In this document: positions 1-6,267 of the stretch, in pieces | How positions within the stretch are numbered: position 1 is the stretch's first letter | Layout of the letters: every line of letters starts with the position of its first letter | Origin: Bacteroidota bacterium | GTDB taxonomy: Bacteria > Bacteroidota > Ignavibacteria > Kapaibacteriales > UBA2268 | Direction of reading: 5' to 3' | NCBI GenBank assembly: GCA_024280675.1 | Contig: JAJRPT010000082.1 | Span: 1 to 15,834 of the forward strand | DNA length: 15,834 nucleotides | The notes under the pieces: generated by a model | What the model saw: only the letters and a program-made list of their open reading frames with translations | Databases searched by the model: none | Told to the model about the DNA's origin: nothing | Position numbers and translations under genes: made by a program

Positions 1-434
1 CCGTCGCCGTAGCAAACCGGACGAATGTAGAGGGATTGCCCTTGGTTTTCAGGAATAAATTTTGCGTCAATTTTGACTAGCTCAGAACATGCCTCGACAA
101 ATTGCTTTTCAGGGAAAGGTGGGATGCAAACCCTTTCGGCAGATGAAGTCATTCGGCTGGCATTCATATCTGGGCGGAAAATGTTGATCCCTCCGTTTGT
201 AAAATCTCGAAACGCTTTCAGTCCTTCAAAAATCGTTTGTCCATAATGGAGTGTACACATTCCTGGTTCAACTTCCATTGGCTCATAGGGTTTTATTTCG
301 CCCTTTGACCACTCCCCATCTTTATAATCGGAGACGTAGATGTGATCTGCAAAATATTTGCCAAATCCTAGATTATTATAATCAATACTATCAATTCTCG
401 AAATTTCAGTAAGTTTAGTTTTAAATTTTGACAT
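1..434 (-). CDS. ilvE: Branched-chain-amino-acid aminotransferase, N-terminal part (cut by window edge)
   Basis: PLP-dependent transaminase for the last step of Leu/Ile/Val synthesis or the first step of their breakdown, cytosolic. Only the first 144 codons are present; the gene runs off the left edge. It starts at the ATG at 434-432. What is visible matches the fold-type IV BCAT N-terminus: LHYGQTIFEGLKAFR (residues 62-76), the FRPDMNASRM block (86-95) and SLYIRP (134-139). The catalytic Lys lies further on and cannot be checked. The 222 bp upstream separates it from the divergent uspA. The leader is A/T-rich without a Shine-Dalgarno; a small G/C-rich patch (cgtccgtcc, 501-509) lies about 70 bp upstream of the start and has no assigned role. 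The family call is firm; biosynthetic versus catabolic use cannot be decided here. Confidence 0.93.
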   Translation of the reverse strand, partial: MSKFKTKLTEISRIDSIDYNNLGFGKYFADHIYVSDYKDGEWSKGEIKPYEPMEVEPGMCTLHYGQTIFEGLKAFRDFTNGGINIFRPDMNASRMTSSAERVCIPPFPEKQFVEACSELVKIDAKFIPENQGQSLYIRPVCYGD

Positions 435-589
435 GTTATTTTAACTCCGTAAATTAATTACAAAAGATATTCATCTTTGAATTACTAATAAATTTCATTC
501 CGTCCGTCCATTATATTAAGGAAAAAAAATAACACTTCCAAATGTAACAATCAATAATTCTAATATATAATAAAATCTAAAAAAATAAC

Positions 590-619
590 TTGCATTTAAG
601 TAAGATTAGTATTAATTTG
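590..619 (+). promoter_or_regulatory. Probable Bacteroidota-type promoter for the UspA gene
   Basis: TTG at 590-592 is followed after 19 bp by TTAATTTG (612-619), a 7/8 match to the TAnnTTTG -7 element used by Bacteroidota sigma-70 factors. Spacing to the TTG -33 element fits that model. It would put the transcript start near 626, about 30 nt before the ATG at 657. Seen by eye in A/T-rich DNA, so chance matches are possible. Confidence 0.4.
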
Positions 620-656
620 TAAACAGAGATATTTAACAAGTATTAAAGATTACAGT

Positions 657-1115
657 ATGTATAAATACAAGAATATATTGGTGCCGACGGATTTTTCTAG
701 TGGTTCGGAAATTGCACTAGCCCATGCTATCGATATTGCCAAATCAATGAAGGCGCGCATTCACGTAATTAATGTTATCAAAAATGTGGTTTACCCAATC
801 GGAATTGAGATTGCCCATGAATCGCTCATAAGCCTCGAACAAGATTTGGAAAATGCGGCAAAGAATCAACTCAAAGAAATTGCTGAGAAAATTTCAGCCA
901 GTGGGATTGATAATAAGGGAAGCATTCTTTTTGGTAAGCCACACGAAAAAATAATTGATTATGCTAATGAAAATGAAATTGACCTCACGGTGATTGCCAC
1001 TCATGGTTCTAGTGGGTTTGAGCATTTTCTTTTTGGCTCGACAACCGAGAAGGTGATTCGCAAGATAGATGCCCCAATTTTGGATGTTCATTACCCAAAA
1101 AATGATGGCAAATAA
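657..1115 (+). CDS. Universal stress protein, UspA family
   Basis: Single-domain Usp protein of 152 residues, the usual size. It opens with the family beta-1 motif NILVPTDFS (6-14), with Asp12 at the nucleotide-binding position. The C-terminal ATP-loop signature is present: ATHGSSG (114-120), then GST (127-129), then the final strand APILDVHYP. Conservation of the Gly-rich loop suggests an ATP-binding (UspFG/MJ0577-like) rather than a non-binding UspA-type member. Such proteins are cytosolic dimers linked to stress, starvation or redox survival; the precise role cannot be read from sequence. It is monocistronic with its own probable promoter, and its stop lies only 6 bp from the stop of convergent hflX, leaving no room for a separate terminator. 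The ATG at 657 is the natural start because the beta-1 motif begins 5 residues later. Confidence 0.93.
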   Translation: MYKYKNILVPTDFSSGSEIALAHAIDIAKSMKARIHVINVIKNVVYPIGIEIAHESLISLEQDLENAAKNQLKEIAEKISASGIDNKGSILFGKPHEKIIDYANENEIDLTVIATHGSSGFEHFLFGSTTEKVIRKIDAPILDVHYPKNDGK

Positions 1116-1121
1116 ATCAGT

Positions 1122-2393
1122 CTAACTTTGATATTCCATGAATTTATTCTGGAATATTTCTTGGTATTCTGATTGAATGCGGACGGTTAGGTCGTGTCCA
1201 AAATCGGTGTCGATTCGGGAGAGAACCTCGCCATGCTTGTAGACTTCGCTAAGTAGCTTGGATTTTTCATATGGAATATGAATGTCATGTTCTGTACTAG
1301 ATTCGTCGAATTTCTCCTGAAGTAAATCAATAAGTCCATCAATATTTGTTTTCTGTGTGGCGGACACGAATATGCTGTTTGGGAACTCTTCCTTAATCAA
1401 CTCAAATTCATCTTTGTCCTCGAGTAAATCAATTTTATTAAATACCAAAATCATATTCTCCATATCCACATCCAGATTCTCAAGGGTTTGATTGACTGTG
1501 CTGATCTGATCTCTAAAAAATTCGTGAGAAAGGTCTACTATGTGAAGTAGAAAATCAGACTCACGAGCTTCAGCCAGCGTAGAGCGGAAAGATGCCACAA
1601 GATGGGTCGGCAGTTTTCTAATGAACCCAACCGTGTCCGAAAGCAAGGCAGTTTGACCAAGCGGAAGAGTAAATTTTCTGATTGTGGTGTCCAAGGTTGC
1701 AAAAAGTTTATCCTCGATGTAAACACTTTCGCCCGTCAGCTCTTTCATAACAGTTGATTTGCCAGCATTTGTGTAGCCAACAAGTGCAAAACGAGTCGCC
1801 CCGCTGTGTGATTTACGCTTTTGAGTTTCCTGCTTTTCAATTTTGAGAAGTTTGCCCTTGAGCAACTCAATACGGGTGCGAATCAGCCTGCGGTCTGTCT
1901 CAATTTGTGTCTCGCCCGGTCCTTTTGTGCCAATTCCACCGTGTTGTTTGGAAAGGTGAGTCCACATTCTGGTCAGTCGTGGGAGAAGATATAGCAGTTG
2001 TGCAAGCTCGACTTGGGTTTTTGCCTCGTTGGAATGGGCACGGGAAGCAAAAATATCCAAAATGATTCCACTTCGATCAAGCACTTTTACATTAAGTTCC
2101 CGCTCTAAGTTCCTGAGCTGCATGGGGGATAAGTCATCGTCAAATACTACTAAATCAATTTTGTCTTCTATTATGATTTGGGCTACTTCTTGGACTTTTC
2201 CCTTGCCCATCAGTGTGGACTTGTTTCTTTTTTCTAGCTCTTGATAAATTTTATCGACTAGGAAAGCACCCGCCGTTTGAATTAAGAGCTCTAATTCATC
2301 CAAATATTCAAGTGCGACTTTTCTTTGAATACTGCCTTTTTTAAATATCGAAACGGCTAAGGCACGTTCTTTTTTATTGTGTATTTCTATCAT
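1122..2393 (-). CDS. hflX: GTPase HflX (ribosome-associated)
   Basis: Ribosome-binding GTPase that splits stalled or stress-inactivated 70S/100S ribosomes. It has 423 residues, typical of the family. N-terminal HflX domain: GKGKVQE (63-69) and the MQLRNLERELNVKVLDRSGI block (91-110). The Gly-rich linker GGIGTKGPGETQIETDRR is at 152-169. TRAFAC GTPase domain: G1 GYTNAGKST (206-214), G2 LFATLDTT (230-237), G3 DTVGFIRKLP (253-262), G4 NKID (319-322), G5 SAT (344-346). A short C-terminal domain follows from about 370. All GTP-binding motifs are intact. It is convergent with the UspA gene and read alone. The leader carries an unusual 3 x 12 bp repeat starting 24 bp upstream of the ATG at 2393. Confidence 0.97.
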   Translation of the reverse strand: MIEIHNKKERALAVSIFKKGSIQRKVALEYLDELELLIQTAGAFLVDKIYQELEKRNKSTLMGKGKVQEVAQIIIEDKIDLVVFDDDLSPMQLRNLERELNVKVLDRSGIILDIFASRAHSNEAKTQVELAQLLYLLPRLTRMWTHLSKQHGGIGTKGPGETQIETDRRLIRTRIELLKGKLLKIEKQETQKRKSHSGATRFALVGYTNAGKSTVMKELTGESVYIEDKLFATLDTTIRKFTLPLGQTALLSDTVGFIRKLPTHLVASFRSTLAEARESDFLLHIVDLSHEFFRDQISTVNQTLENLDVDMENMILVFNKIDLLEDKDEFELIKEEFPNSIFVSATQKTNIDGLIDLLQEKFDESSTEHDIHIPYEKSKLLSEVYKHGEVLSRIDTDFGHDLTVRIQSEYQEIFQNKFMEYQS

Positions 2394-2416
2394 ATTTATT
2401 GTTAATCAAAAAAAGC

Positions 2417-2452
2417 AAATAATAAATTAAATAATAAATTAAATAATAAATT
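2417..2452. repeat. Perfect 3 x 12 bp tandem repeat upstream of hflX
   Basis: Three identical copies of AAATAATAAATT (2417-2428, 2429-2440, 2441-2452), plus one further matching base. They lie 24-59 bp before the hflX start, where the 5' UTR or core promoter must be. Exact copies suggest slippage-prone, possibly length-variable DNA; an effect on hflX expression is only inference. Confidence 0.9.
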
Positions 2453-2550
2453 ATTGCCAGGTTATTTTTTTATTTTCCAAAAAACAAAGATTACTTATAC
2501 TCTTTTGTAAAATATTTGTTATTTGATGTCAGTTGCAAACAATGTGATTT

Positions 2551-2760
2551 CTATTCTTGGTTTTCGTCCTTGACCTTACTTTTCTTTTTGAGTGGAATCC
2601 CAAAGATTAATCCAGCGAAAGCACCATAAGCTATGGTAATCATAGGGTTGGATCCGATTGCACAGCTCGACTCACATCCAATGAAATAATAATAGGAATA
2701 ACCCAAAATACCGCCAACAAGAACCGCAAACAAAATTTTATAAAGACTTGTAATATTCAT
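2551..2760 (-). CDS. Small two-helix membrane protein with CxxxC-SNP motif (DUF6132-like)
   Basis: A 69-residue protein with two hydrophobic segments (about 7-27 and 40-56) and a Lys-rich, acidic-ended C-terminal tail. Between the helices is CESSCAIGSNP (29-39). The pattern Gly-rich TM1, YYYF-x-GC, Cys-x3-Cys, SNP, Tyr-Gly-Ala-rich TM2 agrees with the small Bacteroidota/Chlorobi family I know as DUF6132; that label is from memory, not a search. The function is unknown. The paired Cys could form a disulfide or bind a metal or sulfur species, which is speculative. It is read divergently from the proline dehydrogenase gene, with hflX downstream on the same strand after a 157 bp A/T-rich gap, so it is probably its own unit. 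The ATG at 2760 places TM1 right after a short N-terminus. Confidence 0.8.
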   Translation of the reverse strand: MNITSLYKILFAVLVGGILGYSYYYFIGCESSCAIGSNPMITIAYGAFAGLIFGIPLKKKSKVKDENQE

Positions 2761-2796
2761 AATGTCACTAACTTAATAATAATTGATAAAACAATA

Positions 2797-2901
2797 ATGG
2801 CAAGACGAGTAGGTGCAAAAATAATTATAATTTATACACTTCTTAGTGTTAATTTTACCAACTCTGAATCTACAAAAGTAACAAGTCAAGATGATAAATA
2901 A
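2797..2901 (+). CDS. Possible 34-codon leader ORF overlapping the proline dehydrogenase start
   Basis: ATG at 2797 opens a 34-residue frame that stops at 2899-2901, 11 nt inside the proline dehydrogenase gene, which starts at 2891 in another frame. The peptide begins MARRVGAK, followed by a hydrophobic run of Ile/Tyr/Leu/Val and then a polar tail, so it resembles a small signal- or membrane-type peptide. It contains no proline and no run of regulatory codons. It could couple translation of the downstream gene, or be chance in an A/T-rich spacer. No similarity is known to me. Confidence 0.2.
   Translation: MARRVGAKIIIIYTLLSVNFTNSESTKVTSQDDK
2816..2823 (-). promoter_or_regulatory. Possible -7 element for the small membrane protein gene
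   Basis: On the minus strand this reads TATTTTTG, a perfect match to TAnnTTTG. It would start a transcript near 2810, about 50 nt before the ATG at 2760. No convincing TTG is seen at the -33 position, so the call is weak. Confidence 0.25.
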
Positions 2902-3796
2902 AATTATAAATACAATTCTGCCACTTATTCCAAAGCCAATAGTTCGACATTTTGCCAAAAGCTATATTGCTGGTCAGACACTTTCGGAGGCAATCACAAG
3001 ATCTGAGGAGATTAAGAAGGCAGGTGCAAAATGCTCAATCGATGTTCTGGGAGAATATGTAGAAAGTGAAGAGCAAATCCATTCCGATCTCCAATTGCGA
3101 TTGGGGGTGATTGACAAAATAAAAGAAAATAATCTGGATGCAACTGAGTCTATAAAACTCACCTCGCTTGGTCTTGGACTCGATGATGATTTCTGTTGGC
3201 TTAATACAAAAAAGATTGTTGCCTATGCAAAAGAAAAAGGCGTTTATATACGAATTGATATGGAAGATACGCCCTACACAGAGCGGACACTTGCCATCTA
3301 CGGCAGACTTCGCAAAGAAGGATTCGGCAATGTGGGAATAGTATTACAGGCATATCTCAGAAGAACTCGTGAAGATATTCTTTCTCTTTTGGACTTAAAA
3401 CCAACCATTAGATTGTGTAAGGGGATTTATGTTGAACCAGAAAACCTTGCATATCAGGGCTTTGGTGAAATAAATGAGAATTATAAAGAATTGCTAGAAC
3501 TGATGTTTGAAAATAATCTTTTTGTGGCCATTGCCACACATGATTCGGAGTTGATTGAATTTGCCGAAAGGTTAATACATGAAAAAAAGATTCCAAAAGA
3601 CAAGTATGAATTTCAAATGCTCTTGGGCGTGACAGAAGAGAAACGAGATCGTTTGATAAAAAAGGGTCATCCTATGAGAATTTATATTTCTTTTGGTGAG
3701 GATTGGTATGGCTATTCGATGCGCCGGTTTGCTGAGAATCCCAAAATTGCCCGCCATGTTTTAAATGCCACAGTAAAATCTATTTTTTCAAAATGA
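2891..3796 (+). CDS. Proline dehydrogenase (monofunctional, FAD-dependent)
   Basis: Oxidises L-proline to pyrroline-5-carboxylate with FAD, passing electrons to quinone at the membrane. At 301 residues it matches the short monofunctional PRODH type (Thermus/Bacteroidota), not the PutA fusion. Barrel strand motifs are in order: DVLGEYV (51-57), KLTSLGLGLD (89-98), IRIDMED (120-126), QAYLRRT (153-159), RLCKGIY (174-180), ATHD (215-218), FQMLLG (241-246), RIYISFGEDWY (263-273). The substrate-carboxylate motif YSMRRFAENP is at 275-284, with the Arg pair at 278-279. No pyrroline-5-carboxylate dehydrogenase is adjacent, so the second step must be encoded elsewhere. The last codons overlap the next gene by ATGA, which implies translational coupling. 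Confidence 0.92.
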   Translation: MINKIINTILPLIPKPIVRHFAKSYIAGQTLSEAITRSEEIKKAGAKCSIDVLGEYVESEEQIHSDLQLRLGVIDKIKENNLDATESIKLTSLGLGLDDDFCWLNTKKIVAYAKEKGVYIRIDMEDTPYTERTLAIYGRLRKEGFGNVGIVLQAYLRRTREDILSLLDLKPTIRLCKGIYVEPENLAYQGFGEINENYKELLELMFENNLFVAIATHDSELIEFAERLIHEKKIPKDKYEFQMLLGVTEEKRDRLIKKGHPMRIYISFGEDWYGYSMRRFAENPKIARHVLNATVKSIFSK

Positions 3797-4668
3797 AATT
3801 ATTAGCTTTAATACCGATATTGATAATTTGTGGCTGGATGCCAAGGCCACCAGCCGTGGACGAAAGCCTGGGCTATCTCACAGTTGCGACATTTAATATT
3901 GCTTGGCTGGGCGATGGACATGGGGACAAGATTCTGCGGTCGGGTGATGATATCTACAATATTGCGACAGTGATTCGTGATTGTGGAGCTGAAATTATTG
4001 CTCTTCAGGAAATTGAAAATGAGCGGGCTTTACGGAGAATTATGAGCTTTCTTCCGAACTGGAATTTTATATTTGAAGATAATGGGGGCAAGCAAAATCT
4101 TGCATTTATTTTTCGTGATTATATCGAAGTCACTGGTGCCGAGTTGATTAAAAATAGGCTTGCCGGTATCGGTCGCACGCGGCCACCTTTTATGGCTCAC
4201 GTGCGCGCGGGCAACTTTGATTTTTACATTGTAACGCTTCATTTTAAGGCAACCTCCCGATATGATGATACAAAAGAAAAAGTTAAAAGATCATTCAAGA
4301 TTAGGAAAGCTCAATCAAACATGCTGAACACTTGGGCAAGAACAATCCTTGATTCTTCAAAAGAAAGAGATTTAGTTATTTTGGGTGATTTCAATGATAA
4401 TCCAGACAACAAAAGGGGATTGCTGAAAGCTCTGAAAGAGAATGCCCAGCTTGAATTTGTGACAAAGGACTTGCGGTCTTGCAGGAATAAAAACTGGAGA
4501 GGAGTAGACCATGTTCTTTTGTCCAAATCTGCGGGGATGAGAATGTTGAAAAATAGTCAAAGAAGTTATGATTTCCAGTACACTTTCTCCAAAGCAGAGT
4601 CGAGAAGAATCTCAGACCATTGCCCAGTGATTGTTACTTTTTCGTTGAAAGCAGAAGATAATGATTAG
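3793..4668 (+). CDS. Exported endonuclease/exonuclease/phosphatase-fold protein
   Basis: A 291-residue metal-dependent phosphoesterase of the DNase I/EEP superfamily. Residues 1-15 are a short Lys-led hydrophobic segment, probably a signal peptide or anchor. Cys13 sits in LIIC, not a strict lipobox because Ile precedes Cys. Catalytic landmarks are in order: FNIAWL (34-39, Asn35), ALQEIE (70-75, metal Glu73), TLH (148-150), LGDFNDNP (197-204), VDH (238-240) and SDHCPV (274-279, the terminal Asp-His pair). All key residues are present, so it should be active. The substrate is not decidable: secreted nuclease, nucleotidase or lipid phosphatase all fit. Its start codon lies within the stop of the proline dehydrogenase gene, so the two are co-translated, yet no metabolic link is obvious. 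Confidence 0.85.
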   Translation: MKLLALIPILIICGWMPRPPAVDESLGYLTVATFNIAWLGDGHGDKILRSGDDIYNIATVIRDCGAEIIALQEIENERALRRIMSFLPNWNFIFEDNGGKQNLAFIFRDYIEVTGAELIKNRLAGIGRTRPPFMAHVRAGNFDFYIVTLHFKATSRYDDTKEKVKRSFKIRKAQSNMLNTWARTILDSSKERDLVILGDFNDNPDNKRGLLKALKENAQLEFVTKDLRSCRNKNWRGVDHVLLSKSAGMRMLKNSQRSYDFQYTFSKAESRRISDHCPVIVTFSLKAEDND

Positions 4669-4745
4669 AATCCTTTTGCAAAATCTGAAATAAATTTGTA
4701 GATTGTAATAATTGTTAAACAAAAAATAAAATTATCGAGAATAAA

Positions 4746-4758
4746 CCCACATTGCGGG
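4746..4758. other. Imperfect CCCAC/GCGGG hairpin
   Basis: CCCACATTGCGGG can form a 5-bp stem with one A-C mismatch and a 3-nt loop, 78 bp after the stop of the EEP-fold gene. It resembles the dnaB terminator stem (CCCAC/GTGGG) but lacks a T-run afterwards, so it may be a decayed terminator. Confidence 0.25.
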
Positions 4759-4781
4759 ATTAAAATAAATATAAATAAATT

Positions 4782-4805
4782 TTAAAGTCACTTTTGTGAC
4801 TTTAA
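4782..4805. terminator. Perfect 10-bp stem hairpin, terminator-like or operator
   Basis: TTAAAGTCAC (4782-4791), loop TTTT, then GTGACTTTAA (4796-4805): a perfect palindrome with a 4-nt loop. T-rich DNA follows (4806-4821), though not as an uninterrupted run. It lies 113 bp after the EEP-fold gene stop and about 120 bp before the next start, so it may end the proline dehydrogenase transcript. Only four of the ten base pairs are G-C, so it is a weak canonical terminator; a dimeric regulator site is the alternative. The rest of the 4669-4924 spacer is A/T-rich until about 4861, where composition becomes coding-like. Confidence 0.45.
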
Positions 4806-4878
4806 TGATTTTCTAATTTTTACCAACATCGAAATCACCAATTTCAACACACAAGTAAAGTTAGAGTTTCATTCCTCT

Positions 4879-5031
4879 ATGGGATGTTCTCAGCTTGTTT
4901 GTGGAAGGTGTTTGGTGATACCTGATGTTGGCAACAGCGGGCATCCCTTTTTTGTATGCCCGAAAAAGCGGGGAGATGTGCGTGGAACATTTGATATTGC
5001 TGGATTTAGAAATATTGGCAGGGCATGTTGA
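4879..5031 (+). other. Cys-rich, zinc-ribbon-like reading frame, possibly the displaced N-terminus of the 4925 gene
   Basis: ATG at 4879 opens a 50-residue frame in the phase one base off from the gene starting at 4925. Its first half reads GCSQLVCGRCLVIPD, then GHPFFVCPKK, with a CxxC (residues 8-11) and a further Cys at 27. That is zinc-ribbon-like, while its second half is featureless and stops at 5031. The frames overlap across T6 (4948-4953), A5 (4963-4967) and G4 runs, where one extra base would split a single gene. If one base is removed there, a protein of about 112 residues results: a Cys motif followed by the helical part of the 4925 gene. It could equally be a chance frame. Confidence 0.25.
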
Positions 5032-5218
5032 TACCAAAGTCGAGGCGAATGCCAAGCTGTTGAATCTTTTGAGGAAGCATTATTCGGAGTATTCTTTGCT
5101 TGCAGACATTGTCTCTGGTGGTGGAGATGTCGAAGGCATTGAAATTCTTCTGAACAGGAAAATAGCAGATATTGAGCACTTGCACGGGGAATTATTCAGA
5201 GTTTTGATATTGAAATAA
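4925..5218 (+). CDS. Hypothetical helical protein, start uncertain
   Basis: A 97-residue frame from the ATG at 4925, with a TGA in frame just upstream (4916-4918). I do not recognise the family. From residue about 20 onward it has a regular amphipathic helical pattern with acidic and Leu/Ile positions, interrupted by SGGGD (64-68), which suggests two helices joined by a Gly turn. The first 16 residues lie over a region that reads as a zinc-ribbon-like segment in another frame and contains a perfect inverted repeat, so the true N-terminus may be different. It ends 3 bp from the stop of convergent ruvB. Compositional change near 4861 suggests coding DNA begins earlier than 4925. Confidence 0.5.
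   Translation: MLATAGIPFLYARKSGEMCVEHLILLDLEILAGHVDTKVEANAKLLNLLRKHYSEYSLLADIVSGGGDVEGIEILLNRKIADIEHLHGELFRVLILK
4938..4962. repeat. Perfect 7-bp inverted repeat
   Basis: CGGGCAT (4938-4944) and ATGCCCG (4956-4962) flank an 11-nt T-rich loop. It lies in the doubtful 5' part of the hypothetical gene, where it could form an RNA hairpin near the start codon. Confidence 0.6.
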
Positions 5219-5221
5219 AAG

Positions 5222-6256
5222 TTAATCAAAGAGAGTTTTAGCGTCGTTTGGGGGGCTAATCTTCAGATGTTCGTATGCCAAAAGAGTGGCCTTGCGACCT
5301 TGAGATGTGCGGTGGAGAAACCCTTGTTGAATCAGAAATGGCTCATAGACTTCCTCCAAAGTCCCAGACTCTTCGCCCACGGCCGTGGCAATGGTTTTAA
5401 TGCCGACTGGACCTCCGGCAAATTTTTCAATGATTAATCTAAGAATTCTCTTGTCCATATCGTCGAGACCGAGCGAATCTACATCGAGTGCCTCGAGTGT
5501 GATGTCGGCAATTTCTTTTGTGATGGAGCCATTGCCTTTCACTTGTGCAAAATCACGGGCACGGCGGAGCAAACGGTTGGCAATTCGTGGCGTTCCACGA
5601 GAGCGAGAAGCGATTGAGTGTGCACCATCATCGTTGATTGCCACCCTCATCAGCCCAGCCGAGCGGTTTACCACTTTTATTAATTCTTCTGTCGAATAAT
5701 AATCCAGACGAGAAACAACTCCAAAACGAGAACGAAACGGGTCGGTCAAAAGACCAGCGCGTGTTGTGGCTCCAATGAGCGTAAAGCGTGGAATCGAAAG
5801 TTGAAGGGTTCGTGCCGAGGGGCCTGAATCAATCATTATATCAATCTTAAAATCTTCCATTGCCGAATATAAATACTCTTCGACAATTATCGGAATGCGG
5901 TGAATCTCATCAATAAAGAGGACATCGCCTTCGCTTAAATTGGTCAGAAGACCAGCCAAGTCGCCTGCTTTTTCAATCACAGGACCAGAGCTTGTTTTGA
6001 TTGAAGAGCCCAGTTGGTTGGCAATAATATGAGAAAGAGTAGTTTTCCCAAGTCCTGGAGGCCCAGTCAGAAGAACATGGTCGAGTGCTTCGCCTCTTTT
6101 GTTTGCTGCATCAATGAAGATTTTCAGATTTTCTACAATTTTCAACTGACCAGTGAAATCAGAAAATTCACTGGGCCTAAGAGAAAGTTCGGCATCTTGC
6201 TCTTGCTCTTCTGGATTTCTAAATTCCGGAATGTCTATTGATTTTTGTTCAGCCAT
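5222..6256 (-). CDS. ruvB: Holliday junction branch-migration ATPase RuvB
   Basis: Hexameric AAA+ motor that, with RuvA, drives branch migration of Holliday junctions. It has 344 residues, a normal length. Motifs are in order: LRPSEFSDFTGQ (26-37), Walker A GPPGLGKTT (65-73), Walker B LFIDEIH (113-119), sensor 1 GATTR (162-166), DPFRSRFG with the finger Arg (172-179), sensor 2 GTPRIANRLLRR (221-232), and the C-terminal winged-helix domain with GGPVGI (281-286) and EPFLIQQGFLHRTSQGR (305-321). Everything required is present. ruvA and ruvC are not nearby. It lies behind the cation-transporter gene with an 11-nt gap, so they are probably co-transcribed. The ATG at 6256 gives a slightly longer, acidic N-terminus before the conserved LRP motif. 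Confidence 0.98.
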   Translation of the reverse strand: MAEQKSIDIPEFRNPEEQEQDAELSLRPSEFSDFTGQLKIVENLKIFIDAANKRGEALDHVLLTGPPGLGKTTLSHIIANQLGSSIKTSSGPVIEKAGDLAGLLTNLSEGDVLFIDEIHRIPIIVEEYLYSAMEDFKIDIMIDSGPSARTLQLSIPRFTLIGATTRAGLLTDPFRSRFGVVSRLDYYSTEELIKVVNRSAGLMRVAINDDGAHSIASRSRGTPRIANRLLRRARDFAQVKGNGSITKEIADITLEALDVDSLGLDDMDKRILRLIIEKFAGGPVGIKTIATAVGEESGTLEEVYEPFLIQQGFLHRTSQGRKATLLAYEHLKISPPNDAKTLFD

Positions 6257-6267
6257 AGAATAGTAAT

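Noticed and set aside
501..509. cgtccgtcc patch upstream of ilvE as an attenuator or riboswitch
   Set aside because: No pairing partner, leader peptide or T-run was found; it is only a G/C-rich patch.
3793..3840. Lipoprotein assignment for the EEP-fold protein
   Set aside because: LIIC has Ile at -1, outside the usual Gly/Ala/Ser; a plain signal peptide or anchor is safer.
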